Position numbers and translations under genes: made by a program
In this document: positions 9,487 to 18,542 of the stretch, piece after piece
Numbering within the stretch: the first letter of the stretch is position 1
Layout of the letters: each line of letters begins with the position of its first letter
Assembly: GCA_036503065.1 (NCBI GenBank)
Contig: DASXXM010000702.1
Span: 1 to 41,066, forward strand
Source of the DNA: DATEPR01 sp036503065
GTDB lineage: Bacteria > Actinomycetota > Actinomycetes > Mycobacteriales > Pseudonocardiaceae
Direction of reading: 5' to 3'
Length of the DNA: 41,066 nucleotides
The notes under the pieces: generated by a model
Told to the model about the DNA's origin: nothing
Database searches by the model: none
The model's input: the letters and a program-made list of their open reading frames with translations, nothing else

Positions 9487-10608
9487 TCAGGCGAACAGTT
9501 GCCGCCACGAATCGACACCGGCCTGGGCACGCTGCTTCCCGATCCCGTACAGCGACTGGACATGTGAGATGGACGGGCCGCCGTCCGGGCTGGGGCGCAG
9601 CACGCCTGCCGACCAGTCGTCGCGGATCCGCTGAGTCAGGTTCAGCACGTCCACCGTGTCGGCCGAGAGCCGTTTCGCTCCCTGGGCGGTCTCGATGTGC
9701 GCGTTGGTCAGCACTTCGGCGACGAAGGCGGCCGCCATCGGCTGCAGGGTCACCGCGACCAGGATCAGCAGTGGCGGCGCGAGGTGGGCCAGTAGCACCG
9801 TGGTGCTCTGCCAGTGCCCGAGGCCGGGAACGACACTGCTGGTGTTGACCAGGATCGTGGCCGCCAGCAGGCCGACTTCCAACGCGTAGACCTTGCGTCG
9901 GCCCGTCGGGCTGGGGAACACCCTGCCCCACTGCGCCGCCCGCGCCTGCAGGGTCATGATCGTCACCAGCGGCAGTGAGAACAGCGGTTCCACCGCGTAG
10001 GCCAGCGGGCTGCCACCAGGTCCGACCAGTGCGTCGTGCACGCCGACCGACGTCCAACTGATCCCGACGGCCGCCAGTGCGATCAACATGATGGACGTGA
10101 CCACGTGGGTGCGTTGCAGGCCGGCCAGCCTGCTGGTGGAGTCGAGTAAACGCGCGCGGCGGGCCAGCGCGCGACGCTGCCACAACTTGTCGCTCAGCTC
10201 GATGTCGGCCAGCCGGTCGGTGGCTCGGCGTTCCCGGTCCACCCGTTCGGCGCTGCTCTTCGCCGCCGCGGTCAACTGCCGGCGCCGCATCGCGCGTAAC
10301 TGTTCGACGGCCGCGCGGTCGGCGGTGACCTCGTTGTCGGACAGCACGTCCAGCCAGGCCGGATCGCGTTGCAGCCGAGCCTTTCCCTTCGCGACCAGGA
10401 GTTCGGTCTCCATGGTGTCCAGCTCGGCCAGTGCTTCCGACGTCGCCGACGACGGCTTGGCCTGCCGGCCAACGGCGGGTCGATCGACCGTATCCACTGG
10501 TACGGCTTCGTCCGTGGAGGCGATCCACGCCTCCAAGCCACCCGGCACCACCTGACCGTTGGAGACGCGCGTCGGGTTCGGCGCGGCTCCGTTCAAGATT
10601 GCGGACAT
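9487..10608 (-). CDS. SOS-linked four-helix membrane protein, family uncertain
   Basis: 373 residues from the ATG preceded by GAGGAG; the frame is open 10 codons further to a GTG without such a site. The N-terminal half is charged and helical, rich in Arg, Glu and Ala, probably coiled coil. About four membrane helices follow between residues 165 and 310. The soluble C terminus contains a helix-turn-helix-like VQSLYGIGKQRAQAG. This layout recalls the membrane spread/transfer proteins (Spd, DUF2637-like) of actinomycete conjugative elements, but the resemblance is by shape only. A perfect LexA box lies about 107 bp upstream, so it is probably induced by DNA damage. No other transfer genes are nearby. 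Confidence 0.7.
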   Translation of the reverse strand: MSAILNGAAPNPTRVSNGQVVPGGLEAWIASTDEAVPVDTVDRPAVGRQAKPSSATSEALAELDTMETELLVAKGKARLQRDPAWLDVLSDNEVTADRAAVEQLRAMRRRQLTAAAKSSAERVDRERRATDRLADIELSDKLWQRRALARRARLLDSTSRLAGLQRTHVVTSIMLIALAAVGISWTSVGVHDALVGPGGSPLAYAVEPLFSLPLVTIMTLQARAAQWGRVFPSPTGRRKVYALEVGLLAATILVNTSSVVPGLGHWQSTTVLLAHLAPPLLILVAVTLQPMAAAFVAEVLTNAHIETAQGAKRLSADTVDVLNLTQRIRDDWSAGVLRPSPDGGPSISHVQSLYGIGKQRAQAGVDSWRQLFA

Positions 10609-10714
10609 GCCAGTCTCCTCAGCGTCGGCCGTTACCACCGGTCACACGTGGCTGGTCACATCCGTCACTCCTGCCACTCCGCCACCAGGTGCAGCGGTAT
10701 CGTATACCAAGTCT

Positions 10715-10730
10715 TCGAACATGAGTTCGA
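10715..10730 (-). promoter_or_regulatory. LexA (SOS) operator, perfect actinobacterial type
   Basis: TCGAACATGAGTTCGA is an exact match to the actinobacterial LexA/Cheo consensus TCGAAC-N4-GTTCGA, with 6-bp arms in perfect dyad symmetry. It lies between two minus-strand genes, upstream of the membrane protein starting at 10608. On the minus strand a -10-like TATACG (10706-10701) lies eight bases beyond the box, so LexA bound here would block that promoter. Confidence 0.85.
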
Positions 10731-10778
10731 TGACCGGTGGCGTGTCGCCGCCGAGAAACCGACGGCAGGTCGGTCGGG

Positions 10779-11381
10779 TCAGCCGGAGTACCCGTTCGCG
10801 CGCACGGCCGATTCGTACTGCCGTTCGGCCGTGGCGAAGTCCGGGTAGTCGGTCATCCGGAAGTCGTGATAGCCCATGTCGTTGACCGCGTACCTGGTCG
10901 ATCCGTCGAACGGGTCGGTGTACTCGCGTAGCTCGCAGCCGCCGCGGTCCGTCGACGGGTCGTTCTCGGTGTTGCGCAGGAGCTTGCCGCCGCCGGTGAT
11001 GGCGGCCTCGTACCGCCGCCAGATGAGTTCCTTGTCCCGGCCCCAGCAAAGGTAGACGGCGTTGCCGTCGGAACCACTGAAGAGGATTCGGGAGCCGTCC
11101 GAGGGCCGGACCCGCTGGCGGGGGCCGCTGTCGCACGGCACCCGTTGCCAGTCGCCGTCATGCCGGCCGGCGAGCCGGCGCACGGCCGCCCAGGCCGCCT
11201 GCTTGTGGTCGAACCGGCGGGTGCCGAACCCGGTGTGATCCACGTACCAGCCGCCCCGCGCGAGGGTGCCGACCTGGATGTGCGCCCAGTCGCCGGAACC
11301 ATTGGCCACCAGTTCCCACTGCATAACGGCTTGACGGCGCACGGCCGGTAAGTCGATGGGCTCACCTGTATCGAACTCCAC
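10779..11381 (-). CDS. Hypothetical protein, partner of the HAD-like gene
   Basis: About 200 residues if started at the GTG at 11381; an ATG at 11324 (MQWELVANG) is the alternative, and neither has a strong ribosome site. It begins 29 bases after the HAD-like gene, so the two are probably one transcript. The protein is soluble and rich in Trp, Tyr, Arg and Asp. It has no signal peptide or membrane helix, and only scattered Cys. I do not recognise the family. Segments such as GDWAHIQVGTL, GSRILFSGSDGNAVYLCWG and FATAERQYESAVRANGYSG may help a search. Function unknown. Confidence 0.65.
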   Translation of the reverse strand: MEFDTGEPIDLPAVRRQAVMQWELVANGSGDWAHIQVGTLARGGWYVDHTGFGTRRFDHKQAAWAAVRRLAGRHDGDWQRVPCDSGPRQRVRPSDGSRILFSGSDGNAVYLCWGRDKELIWRRYEAAITGGGKLLRNTENDPSTDRGGCELREYTDPFDGSTRYAVNDMGYHDFRMTDYPDFATAERQYESAVRANGYSG

Positions 11382-11410
11382 GCCGAACAACGATAGCCGT
11401 GGGCAGGCCG

Positions 11411-12064
11411 TTATCCGGTCGCCAGCGTGGACAGGGCGTCGAACCACGGATTGGATGCCGCTGGTGGTTCGGTCGCCGATGTCGTGACGACAAGGTGGCG
11501 GTGGCGAATCGTGTCGACACCCGCGGCGCGAGCGGCGCTGAGATCGATGTCCGTGCTGCCGACGAACAGGCACGACTCCACCGGTGTGGCGCGCTCCCGG
11601 ATCGCCGCAGTGATCAAGTCCGGGGCGGGTGGCAGCACGGTTGGGTCCGGACCGGTGCGTCCGACGACATGCCGCACATGCTCCTGCAGCCCGTGCAGCA
11701 CCAGGAAGGTGCGGACCACCTCGGCCGACAGACTGCTGACCACGGTGACCTGCGTGCCCGCGGCGGCCATCGCGGCGCAGGCCTCGTGGACGCCGGGGGT
11801 GATCCGCACGCCCGCCACCACCTCGTACTCGATCCGACACAGTTGCGCGTATACCGCGTGCTCGGTGGCCGGACCGATCGTGGCCGCGTACGCGACTACG
11901 ACCATCGGGTCGTCGGTGCGCGCCACCTTCCTCGGCAGCCGCCCATCAGCCACCATCACCCGCAGCCGGTCGGTCACCGATGCGAGGGCAGGCAACTCGG
12001 CAACCGGTCCATCGAACGCGACGAGTACATGATCGCGCTCCGTCAACAGTTCCTCGACGCGCAT
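11411..12064 (-). CDS. HAD-superfamily protein with degenerate active site
   Basis: 217 residues, ATG start after a G-rich site. The fold matches HAD phosphatases of the beta-phosphoglucomutase/Gph type: N-terminal motif I region, helical cap, motif II VVSS, motif IV region FVGSTDIDLSAARAAGV. Motif I reads VAFDGPV where active members have D-F-D-G-P, so the nucleophilic Asp is replaced by Ala. Motif IV has GSTDID instead of GDSxxD, losing one of two Mg-binding acids. Catalysis by the usual phosphoaspartate route is therefore unlikely, and a binding or regulatory role is more plausible. It is co-directional with the unknown gene just downstream. Confidence 0.8.
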   Translation of the reverse strand: MRVEELLTERDHVLVAFDGPVAELPALASVTDRLRVMVADGRLPRKVARTDDPMVVVAYAATIGPATEHAVYAQLCRIEYEVVAGVRITPGVHEACAAMAAAGTQVTVVSSLSAEVVRTFLVLHGLQEHVRHVVGRTGPDPTVLPPAPDLITAAIRERATPVESCLFVGSTDIDLSAARAAGVDTIRHRHLVVTTSATEPPAASNPWFDALSTLATG

Positions 12065-12184
12065 AACGACCCCCAGCGAACTCTCGAACCAGAGTACCCG
12101 CGGGGCTATTGGGCGTTGTCCGGTCGCCGCTGGATTTTCGGTGATGGGAACCAGTGCGCTGTAGTCCGGCCTCCCGTTTCGGTG

Positions 12185-13972
12185 TCACGTCACTGCTTTC
12201 CTTGCCTGGTTGTTGGTCCCGGCCCTGTCATCGTGATCGCCGTGCCACGAGTGCCACAGCTTGCCGTAGGCGCCGCCCGCGGCGACGAGGTCGTCGTGGG
12301 TGCCGATCTCGATCAGCTTGCCGTCGTCGAGTACCGCGACCCGGTCCGCGTCGTGCGCGGTCTGCAGCCGGTGGGCGATCGCGATCACCGTGCGCCCCCG
12401 CAGAACCGCGGCGAGGGCGTGCTCGGTCTCCCGTGCCGTCGTCGGGTCGAGCAGTGCCGTGGCCTCGTCCAGGATCAGCGTGTGCGGATCGGCCAGCACG
12501 ACCCGCGCCAGCGAAAGCTGCTGCGCGCGGGCGCCATCGAGTTGGACGTCTCCGGCGATCTCGGTGTCCAACCCCGCCGGCAACTCGGCTACCCAGAGCG
12601 CGCCCACCACGTCCAGCGCCCTGCGCAGCTCGTGGTCGCTGGCACCCGGTTTCACCATCAGCAGGTTGTCCCGTACCGAGTCGTGAAAGACGTGGTGGTC
12701 CTGGGTTACCAGCACCACCTGCGCGCGCAGTCGGTCCGGCGGCAGGTCCGCGACGGGCACCCCGCCGACGGTCACCGACCCGGCTCGCGGCCGGTCGAGG
12801 CCCGCCAGCAACCGGGCGAGGGTGGACTTCCCGGCTCCGGAGGCCCCGACGACCGCCAGCCGCTCACCGGCCCGCACCACCAGGTCGACGCCGCGCAGCA
12901 CGTCCCGACCGCCGTCGTAGGCGTAGTGCAGGCCGCGCACCTCGATGCGGTCGTCCACAGGTTCGGCCGCCGATCGGGGCTGCTCAAACGGCACCTCGGC
13001 CAGTCCCTCGACCCGCGCGTAGGACGCCGCCGCGGCTTGCAACTGCTCGACCCACAGCGTCAGCGTGTCGAGTGGACCCACCAGCTGCCGCAGGTACACC
13101 GTTGCCGCCACCACCACGCCGACGCTGGCCAGGCCGGCCACGTGCAACGCCCCACCCACCAGCACGACGCCGACCACCGGCAGCGTGGCGGAGACGTCGA
13201 ACGACGGGAACAGCACCGTGCGCAGCCGCAGGGTCCGCAGGCGGGCCGCCCGCGCCTCGGCGATCACGGTGTCCGCGGCCTGCGCGCGTCGGGCCTCCAA
13301 CCCGAGTGCCTCGATCGTGCGGGCGCCCTTGGCGGTGCTGGTGACGACGTCGGCCAGCCGCGCACCGGTGGCCGCCTCGGTGAGATAGGTCGGCCGGGCG
13401 CGCCGTTGGTACCAGCGCAACGCCGCTGCGGCACCGATCAGGCACAGCAGTCCGCACAGCCCGAGCCGCACGTCAAGGACGAGTACCGCGACGATCAGGA
13501 ACAGCGCCTGGATCAGGGCGAACAGCACTTCGGGCAGGGCGCGGCGCAGCGTCCCCGCCACCACCGAGGCGTCCGAACTCCCACGCGCGATCAGGTCGCC
13601 CGCTGGCACGTGCTCGGCGACCGACGCGGGCAGCGCGAGGGCACGCGCCAGGAACCGCTCGCGGATCCGACCCGCGGTCCGTTCGCCGAACCGGTAGCCC
13701 ACCGCGAGCGCCCACCGCGCCAGCAGTGTCTGCACGACGGTGAACACCAGCGCGCCCAGCGCCAGCCGGTCCACCGCGCCCAGCACGTCCCCATGACCCG
13801 ACCGGACCGCGTCGACGATCCGGCCGAGCAGCCACGGCCCGACCAGTCCGGCCGCGGAGGCCAAACCGTTGAGCAGCAGCAGCCCCGTGACCGCGCCACG
13901 GTCGGCGCGCACGTCGCCCCACACCGCGGCGCGCACCTGCGCCGTGCCCGCCGCCGGCAGTGTCGCGCTCAC
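12185..13972 (-). CDS. ABC exporter half-transporter with intact Walker A, altered signature
   Basis: 595 residues: six-helix exporter domain (about 25-320) and an ATPase domain (about 343-575). Walker A GASGAGKS is at 376-383, the Q loop is VTQDHH, Walker B is LILDEAT, and the H-loop His is in IAIAHRL. The signature motif is LDGARAQ rather than LSGGQ. Its GTG start overlaps the stop of the partner gene (GTGA), so the two are made together and almost certainly form a heterodimer. With the partner subunit only one composite ATP site can work: this Walker A with the partner's LSGGQ. Substrate unknown; it resembles drug, lipid or peptide exporters. Confidence 0.9.
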   Translation of the reverse strand: MSATLPAAGTAQVRAAVWGDVRADRGAVTGLLLLNGLASAAGLVGPWLLGRIVDAVRSGHGDVLGAVDRLALGALVFTVVQTLLARWALAVGYRFGERTAGRIRERFLARALALPASVAEHVPAGDLIARGSSDASVVAGTLRRALPEVLFALIQALFLIVAVLVLDVRLGLCGLLCLIGAAAALRWYQRRARPTYLTEAATGARLADVVTSTAKGARTIEALGLEARRAQAADTVIAEARAARLRTLRLRTVLFPSFDVSATLPVVGVVLVGGALHVAGLASVGVVVAATVYLRQLVGPLDTLTLWVEQLQAAAASYARVEGLAEVPFEQPRSAAEPVDDRIEVRGLHYAYDGGRDVLRGVDLVVRAGERLAVVGASGAGKSTLARLLAGLDRPRAGSVTVGGVPVADLPPDRLRAQVVLVTQDHHVFHDSVRDNLLMVKPGASDHELRRALDVVGALWVAELPAGLDTEIAGDVQLDGARAQQLSLARVVLADPHTLILDEATALLDPTTARETEHALAAVLRGRTVIAIAHRLQTAHDADRVAVLDDGKLIEIGTHDDLVAAGGAYGKLWHSWHGDHDDRAGTNNQARKAVT

Positions 13973-15708
13973 ACTTCCACCGTCCCGTCCTGGGTGCGGG
14001 ACACGAGATCGCGATAGGCACGGTTGTCGCGCAGGAGCTGTTCGTGCGTACCGGATGACGGCGCTCGACCGTCGGCGAGGAACACCACCGCGTCGGCTCG
14101 ATCGAGCACCAGCGGCGAGGTCGTGGTGATTACCGTGGTGAGGCCGCGCCGCGCCGCACGCAGCCGGTCGACGATGACGGCCTCGGTGTTCGCGTCGACC
14201 GCCGAGGTCGGCTCCACGGCCAACAGCACATCCGGTCGGGCGTAGATGGCGCGCGCCAGGCGCAGCCGCTGTCGCTGGCCGCCGGACAGGGTGCTACCAC
14301 CCGGGGTGACCGGCGCGTCGAGACCGCCCGGCAGCGCATCGACGATGTCCTGGGCCACGGCCGCGTGCACGGCCGCGCGGACCCGGTCCTCGTCAGCGGC
14401 ATACCGGCCCGCGACGGTGTCCCGCACCGTGCCCGCGAACAGCTCGGCATCGGTGTCGGCCACGAGCAGTCGCTCCCGCAACCGTTGCGGCGCCATGGTG
14501 TCCACGCGGACGCCCGCCCAGGTGGCGTCGGTGTCGGTGAACCGGCCCAGCCTTTCCACCACGGCGATCGCCTCCTCGGGGCGTGCGCTCACCAGCGCCG
14601 TGAGCAGTCCAGGGCGCACCAGGACGCCCGAGGTCGGGTCGGCCAGCGGGCCGTGGCCACCCGGCGGTTCGACCGACGCGCCGGCACCGTCGTGTCCGGG
14701 CCGCAGGGCGAGCAGGTCGACGATGCGCCGCGCGGCGACCAGTGCGCCCGCGATGTCACCGCCGCCCTCGATGAAAGCCGACACCGGCACCACCAACATG
14801 GCGACGTAGCCGTACACCGCGACCAGGTCCCCGATGGTGATCTCGCGGTCCGCGGCCATCCGTGCCGCCAGCCACACCACCACGGCCAGGAACAGCGCGG
14901 GCAGCCCGCTGGCCAGCGCGGTCACCCAACTCGCCGGGCCGCCGACCTGGTAGCCGCGCGCCACCAGTTCCCGTGACTGCCGCCCGTAGCGCTGGGCCGC
15001 GATCTGTTTGCCGCCAAGGCCGTTGAGCACGCGTAGTCCACTGAGGACGTCCACCAGACGCGTCGTGAGCTGCCCCTGATGCGCGCGGTAGTCGGTGCTG
15101 GCGCGCTCGATGCGCCGCAGCAGCGGTCCGATGGAGACGGCCAGCAGCGGCACACCCGCCAGCACGATCAGGGCCAGCATCGGCGAGATGTTGAACAGCA
15201 CCAGGGCAACCACGGCGTAGGCCAGGACGGCGCCGAAGCCCGGCCCGGTCACCGTCATGGACCGCGCGACGATCTGCACGTCGGCGATGCCGATCGTGAC
15301 GACCTCGCCTGCGCCGACGCGCCGGGACAGGCTGGCGCCCAACCACGCGGTGTGTCGCACGACCGCGCGTACCGTTCGGAACGACGCGTCCATCCGGATC
15401 TTCGTCATGGTGCGGTGCCGGGAGATCGCCAGGACGGCGTTGAGCACACCCACCGCGAGCAGCCCCATCGACCAGCCGACCAGCGCCGCGGTGTGGCCGG
15501 GGACGAGCCCGTCATCGACAACATGCGACAGCACCCACGGGGGCGCGGCCAGACCGATCATCCATGAACTGCCCAGTGCCGCGCCGACGGCGATCCGCCG
15601 TGGCTGCGACCGGACGAGCCACCAGAGGAAACGAGCGGGACTGCTCGAGTCGCGAGGCCCTGGAGCGACCCAGTCGCCGACCGTTGACCCGTCCTTTTCC
15701 GGCACCAC
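13969..15708 (-). CDS. ABC exporter half-transporter with catalytically dead NBD
   Basis: 579 residues from a GTG start (another GTG is one codon in). The transmembrane domain occupies about 28-330. The ATPase domain keeps a perfect signature, LSGGQRQRLRLARA at 474-487, but the Walker A region reads LVSARPEEA (no G-x-x-G-x-G-K), the Walker B Asp is Val (LLAVEPTSAVD), and the H-loop His is Ser (ITTTSPL). It therefore cannot hydrolyse ATP itself and acts as the signature donor for the partner subunit encoded immediately downstream. This is a stronger form of the asymmetry known in heterodimeric exporters such as TM287/288. Substrate unknown. Confidence 0.9.
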   Translation of the reverse strand: MVPEKDGSTVGDWVAPGPRDSSSPARFLWWLVRSQPRRIAVGAALGSSWMIGLAAPPWVLSHVVDDGLVPGHTAALVGWSMGLLAVGVLNAVLAISRHRTMTKIRMDASFRTVRAVVRHTAWLGASLSRRVGAGEVVTIGIADVQIVARSMTVTGPGFGAVLAYAVVALVLFNISPMLALIVLAGVPLLAVSIGPLLRRIERASTDYRAHQGQLTTRLVDVLSGLRVLNGLGGKQIAAQRYGRQSRELVARGYQVGGPASWVTALASGLPALFLAVVVWLAARMAADREITIGDLVAVYGYVAMLVVPVSAFIEGGGDIAGALVAARRIVDLLALRPGHDGAGASVEPPGGHGPLADPTSGVLVRPGLLTALVSARPEEAIAVVERLGRFTDTDATWAGVRVDTMAPQRLRERLLVADTDAELFAGTVRDTVAGRYAADEDRVRAAVHAAVAQDIVDALPGGLDAPVTPGGSTLSGGQRQRLRLARAIYARPDVLLAVEPTSAVDANTEAVIVDRLRAARRGLTTVITTTSPLVLDRADAVVFLADGRAPSSGTHEQLLRDNRAYRDLVSRTQDGTVEV

Positions 15709-15839
15709 GCCACCTTATCTGCGGTGTTGACTGCGAGTCGCCCTCGTATCCACCCGGATGCCTGACGTCCCAATGTGAGTGCGGCGAGGCCGGCGCCTGT
15801 CGCGTAAACGAATGTGACTGGACAGTCCATTGTGTTCAG

Positions 15840-17042
15840 TCACACGAACCGCCGGCCCTGGCCTGCTCGTATGCCCGCCACGGCCAGCACCGCCATCGCG
15901 CTGGTGGCCAGCGCAGCCACTGCGAAGCCGCCGTACGCGCCGAGGGTGCCCACTGCCCAGCCGGCCGCCGTCGCGGCGCCGGCCGAACCCGCCGCGCTGG
16001 CCGAGTTCAGCCAGACAAAGGCCTGGGTGAGCACGGCCCGGTGGACAGCCGCTTCGGCCAACACCGAGCAGAGGACCAGAATCAGGGGGATCGCCAGCCC
16101 GGTCAGCGCGATGCAGAACCCCAGCTCGACCGGTGCAACGGCCACCAGCAACGGCAGGCAGCTGATCGCCAGTCCGGTCGCGGCCACCGCCAGTTGCACC
16201 CGCGGAGTTGTGCGCCACTGGCGCAGCCCGTACAGCCAGCCGGCCAGCAGGCTGGCGCAACTGGATACCGTGAACAGTGCGGCGGCCGTGCCCGCCGCGC
16301 CGTGCTCGACCGCGAACGCGGTCACTGAGATCTGCATGGCGCCGAAGAACCCGCCGATGGCCAGGTTCACGCCGACCAGGACCGCGAATCCGGGCCGCCA
16401 CAGTGAGCGTCCCGTACGGTGCCGCTCGGCAGCGCCGGCTGCCGGCGGCGCGGTACTGCGCTGCGCGGCAAAGCACAGTCCGCCGGCCACAACCAAGGTG
16501 GCGGCCAGCACCGTGCCGGCGGCCGGGTACCCGCTGGCGCCGAGGATGCTGACCAGGGCCGGACCGACCAGGTAGCCGAGCTCGTTGGCCAGCGCTTCCA
16601 ACGCGAACGCGGTGGGCAGTGCCGCGGCTCGCTCGTCGCGCAGCAGCGCCACCCAGCGGGCCGGCGACAGCGCGCCGAGCTGGGGGATGGTGGCGCCCAC
16701 CACTACCCCGCCCGCCGTCATCAGCCAGTGCGGGCTGCCGGCGGCGACCAGGGCCAGCAGCGTGGCCACCGCCGCGGCGTGGCCGAACAGCACGGGCGGC
16801 AACATCCGGCTCTGGCCGAAGCGGTCGATCAGCCGGGCGAGTTGCGGTCCGGTCACTGCATCGGCGACGGCGAACCCGCCGGTCACCAGCCCGGCCGTGG
16901 TGTAGGAGCCGGTACGGGCGTGTACCAGCCAGACGATGCCCAGGCCGGTCATTGCGATGCCGACGCGGCCGACGGAGGCGGTCAGGAAGAAGGCGGCGGC
17001 GCCGGGGGTGCGCAGCAGGGTGCGGTAGGTCGCCGATGACAT
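15840..17042 (-). CDS. MFS transporter
   Basis: 400 residues from the ATG at 17042 (the frame is open 12 codons more to a GTG, but the ATG sits directly before the first helix). About 12 hydrophobic segments are split by a central charged loop (AAERHRTGRS, near 205). A loop-2/3 motif of the form D-R-F-G-Q-S-R marks the major facilitator superfamily. The small-molecule exporter/drug efflux type is most likely, but no substrate can be named. It lies upstream of, and in the same direction as, the ABC pair, with a 131-bp gap, so it is perhaps transcribed separately. Confidence 0.85.
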   Translation of the reverse strand: MSSATYRTLLRTPGAAAFFLTASVGRVGIAMTGLGIVWLVHARTGSYTTAGLVTGGFAVADAVTGPQLARLIDRFGQSRMLPPVLFGHAAAVATLLALVAAGSPHWLMTAGGVVVGATIPQLGALSPARWVALLRDERAAALPTAFALEALANELGYLVGPALVSILGASGYPAAGTVLAATLVVAGGLCFAAQRSTAPPAAGAAERHRTGRSLWRPGFAVLVGVNLAIGGFFGAMQISVTAFAVEHGAAGTAAALFTVSSCASLLAGWLYGLRQWRTTPRVQLAVAATGLAISCLPLLVAVAPVELGFCIALTGLAIPLILVLCSVLAEAAVHRAVLTQAFVWLNSASAAGSAGAATAAGWAVGTLGAYGGFAVAALATSAMAVLAVAGIRAGQGRRFV

Positions 17043-17350
17043 GGAGTGTCCCGATCGCTGCCCGGCGGGGCGGACCACCCGGGTCGTCGGCGTCCAGAAT
17101 TTACCGACCCGTGGTCATCACCTGGAACCGTCCACTGGCGGCGTCGGGCGGGGACACGCACCTGACGCCAGTTCCATCACCGGGCAGAAGCCTTGTGATT
17201 CAGTCGATCTAGGTCGTTGAGACCTGTCGAGCGTAGGCGCCCGGGACGAGACATGTCCAGGCAGGGCGACTGGGAGCCGGTTTCCGGATGCGTGATTCCG
17301 GCACGGTCACGGAGTGGGTTCCGAGACTCCCGCCATGGCCGTCGGCGGAA
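17043..17350. other. Non-coding gap, 308 bp
   Basis: No gene is visible. On the minus strand a possible promoter for the MFS gene is a TAAATT near 17102. At 17204-17230 an imperfect inverted repeat has AGGTC/GACCT arms around GTTGA with flanking TCGA/TCGA. It could end the transcript of the small membrane protein gene that stops at 17351, but the stem is short. Confidence 0.35.
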
Positions 17351-17719
17351 CTACGGTTGCTGAGCACCCTTGTCCTGGTCCGGGTCGTCCGGCAGGCCCG
17401 GATTCTGCTCGGCACGAGTACGCAGTGCGGTCAGTTCGGCCAGGATCTCGGCGCGCTGCCCGGCGGCCTCGGCCAACGCACTCCACACGAAGCAGGCCAG
17501 TCCCAGAAAGAACGCCACCCCGGCGAACGCGCCCAGTACCACCCCACGCAGCACCGTGTTGTCCGGGCCGAGCAGGTTGGGGTTCGTGGGCTGGTACAGC
17601 GCGAAGCCGACCGGGCCCGGCTGGGCCGATGCCAGCACCGACACCAGCGCCGCCACGATCAGCAGCGCGGCGACGACGAGCAACGCCACGCCCGCGCCCT
17701 TCCATCTCTGCGGAGTCAT
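17351..17719 (-). CDS. Small two-helix membrane protein
   Basis: 122 residues from the ATG at 17719 (an ATG six codons upstream is also possible). The first membrane helix (about 8-30) is followed by a short external loop (PTNPNLLGPDNTV), a second helix (about 55-78), and a C-terminal helix rich in Ala, Glu, Gln and Arg (about 80-105) that looks like a coiled coil. The tail is acidic. I do not recognise a family or function. It is divergently arranged with respect to the sigma factor gene, with 191 bp between the starts. Confidence 0.65.
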   Translation of the reverse strand: MTPQRWKGAGVALLVVAALLIVAALVSVLASAQPGPVGFALYQPTNPNLLGPDNTVLRGVVLGAFAGVAFFLGLACFVWSALAEAAGQRAEILAELTALRTRAEQNPGLPDDPDQDKGAQQP

Positions 17720-17910
17720 GCCTGGATCGTTCCGCATTGACCGGTGCACCGCACGAAGGTGGTGCCTCGCGCGTCGACCTGACGGAGTGCGGTCCGGACC
17801 ACGCATGCCGAGATTCCTGGCGCGTTGGCGACCTATGCTCTGGCGCGAGGCTGCTTGCGACGACGGAGGCTGTCGATGATCGCCGCCGCGGTTGGGTCGG
17901 GTGGGGTGCC

Positions 17911-18507
17911 GTGACCGCGGTGCACGAGGACGCGGGGCCCGAGGTGGACCGCCTTCGGGAACTGCTGATCGCCGATCTCGACACCGGTTTCGCCGAGTTG
18001 GTCCGGCTCTACCAGGACATCGTCTATGCGACGCTGTTACGGGCCTGCCAGCATCCCGCCGATGCCGAGGACCTCGCCGCCGAGGCGTTCTTACGCGCCT
18101 ACCGCGCCCTGGCCGACTTCGACCGGACCAGGATCGCCGAACTGCGGCCGCGGCCGTGGCTGGTCACGATCGCGCTGAACACCTGGCGCAACAGCGTCCG
18201 CGACCGGGGCAGGCGGCCGGCGCAGGTGTCGCTGGACGAACTCGTCGACCAGCCGGCACAGACGGACGATTTCGCGGCCGCGGACAACCGGATCGATCTC
18301 GGCGCCGAACTGGCCGAACTCGTCGACCTGCTCCCGGAGAAGCAGCGCATCGCGGTGGTTCTGCGGCACGTGACCGAACTGTCGGTGCCCGAGGTGGCCG
18401 AGGTGCTCCGCGTGCCGGAGGGCACGGTCCGATCCCACATCTCGCGCGGGCTGAGCAGACTCAGGTCCGAACTCGCGCAACGGCGCTCGCACGAGGTCAT
18501 GCTGTGA
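17911..18507 (+). CDS. Sigma-70-family (ECF-like) RNA polymerase sigma factor
   Basis: 198 residues from a GTG preceded by GGGTGGGG. Region 2 spans about 28-95 (ELVRLYQDIVYATLLR, then DAEDLAAEAFLRAYRAL for -10 recognition). A Pro-rich linker follows, then region 4 at about 130-188 (LPEKQRIAVVLRHVTELSVPEVAEVLRVPEGTVRSHISRG), a standard helix-turn-helix for the -35 element. No anti-sigma gene adjoins it. Instead the next gene, 35 bp downstream, encodes an alkyl-DNA repair protein with an Ada-type sensor domain. The pair may form an alkylation-response switch, with the sigma factor supplying the promoter recognition that the repair protein lacks; this is inference. Confidence 0.9.
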   Translation: MTAVHEDAGPEVDRLRELLIADLDTGFAELVRLYQDIVYATLLRACQHPADAEDLAAEAFLRAYRALADFDRTRIAELRPRPWLVTIALNTWRNSVRDRGRRPAQVSLDELVDQPAQTDDFAAADNRIDLGAELAELVDLLPEKQRIAVVLRHVTELSVPEVAEVLRVPEGTVRSHISRGLSRLRSELAQRRSHEVML

Positions 18508-18542
18508 CCGGCGGTCCGGGTCGACAGCGGAAGGGGCGTGCG

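Noticed and set aside
9487..11381. Calling an integrative conjugative element around the LexA-controlled gene
   Set aside because: No integrase, TraB/FtsK-like translocase, replication gene or att repeat was found nearby.
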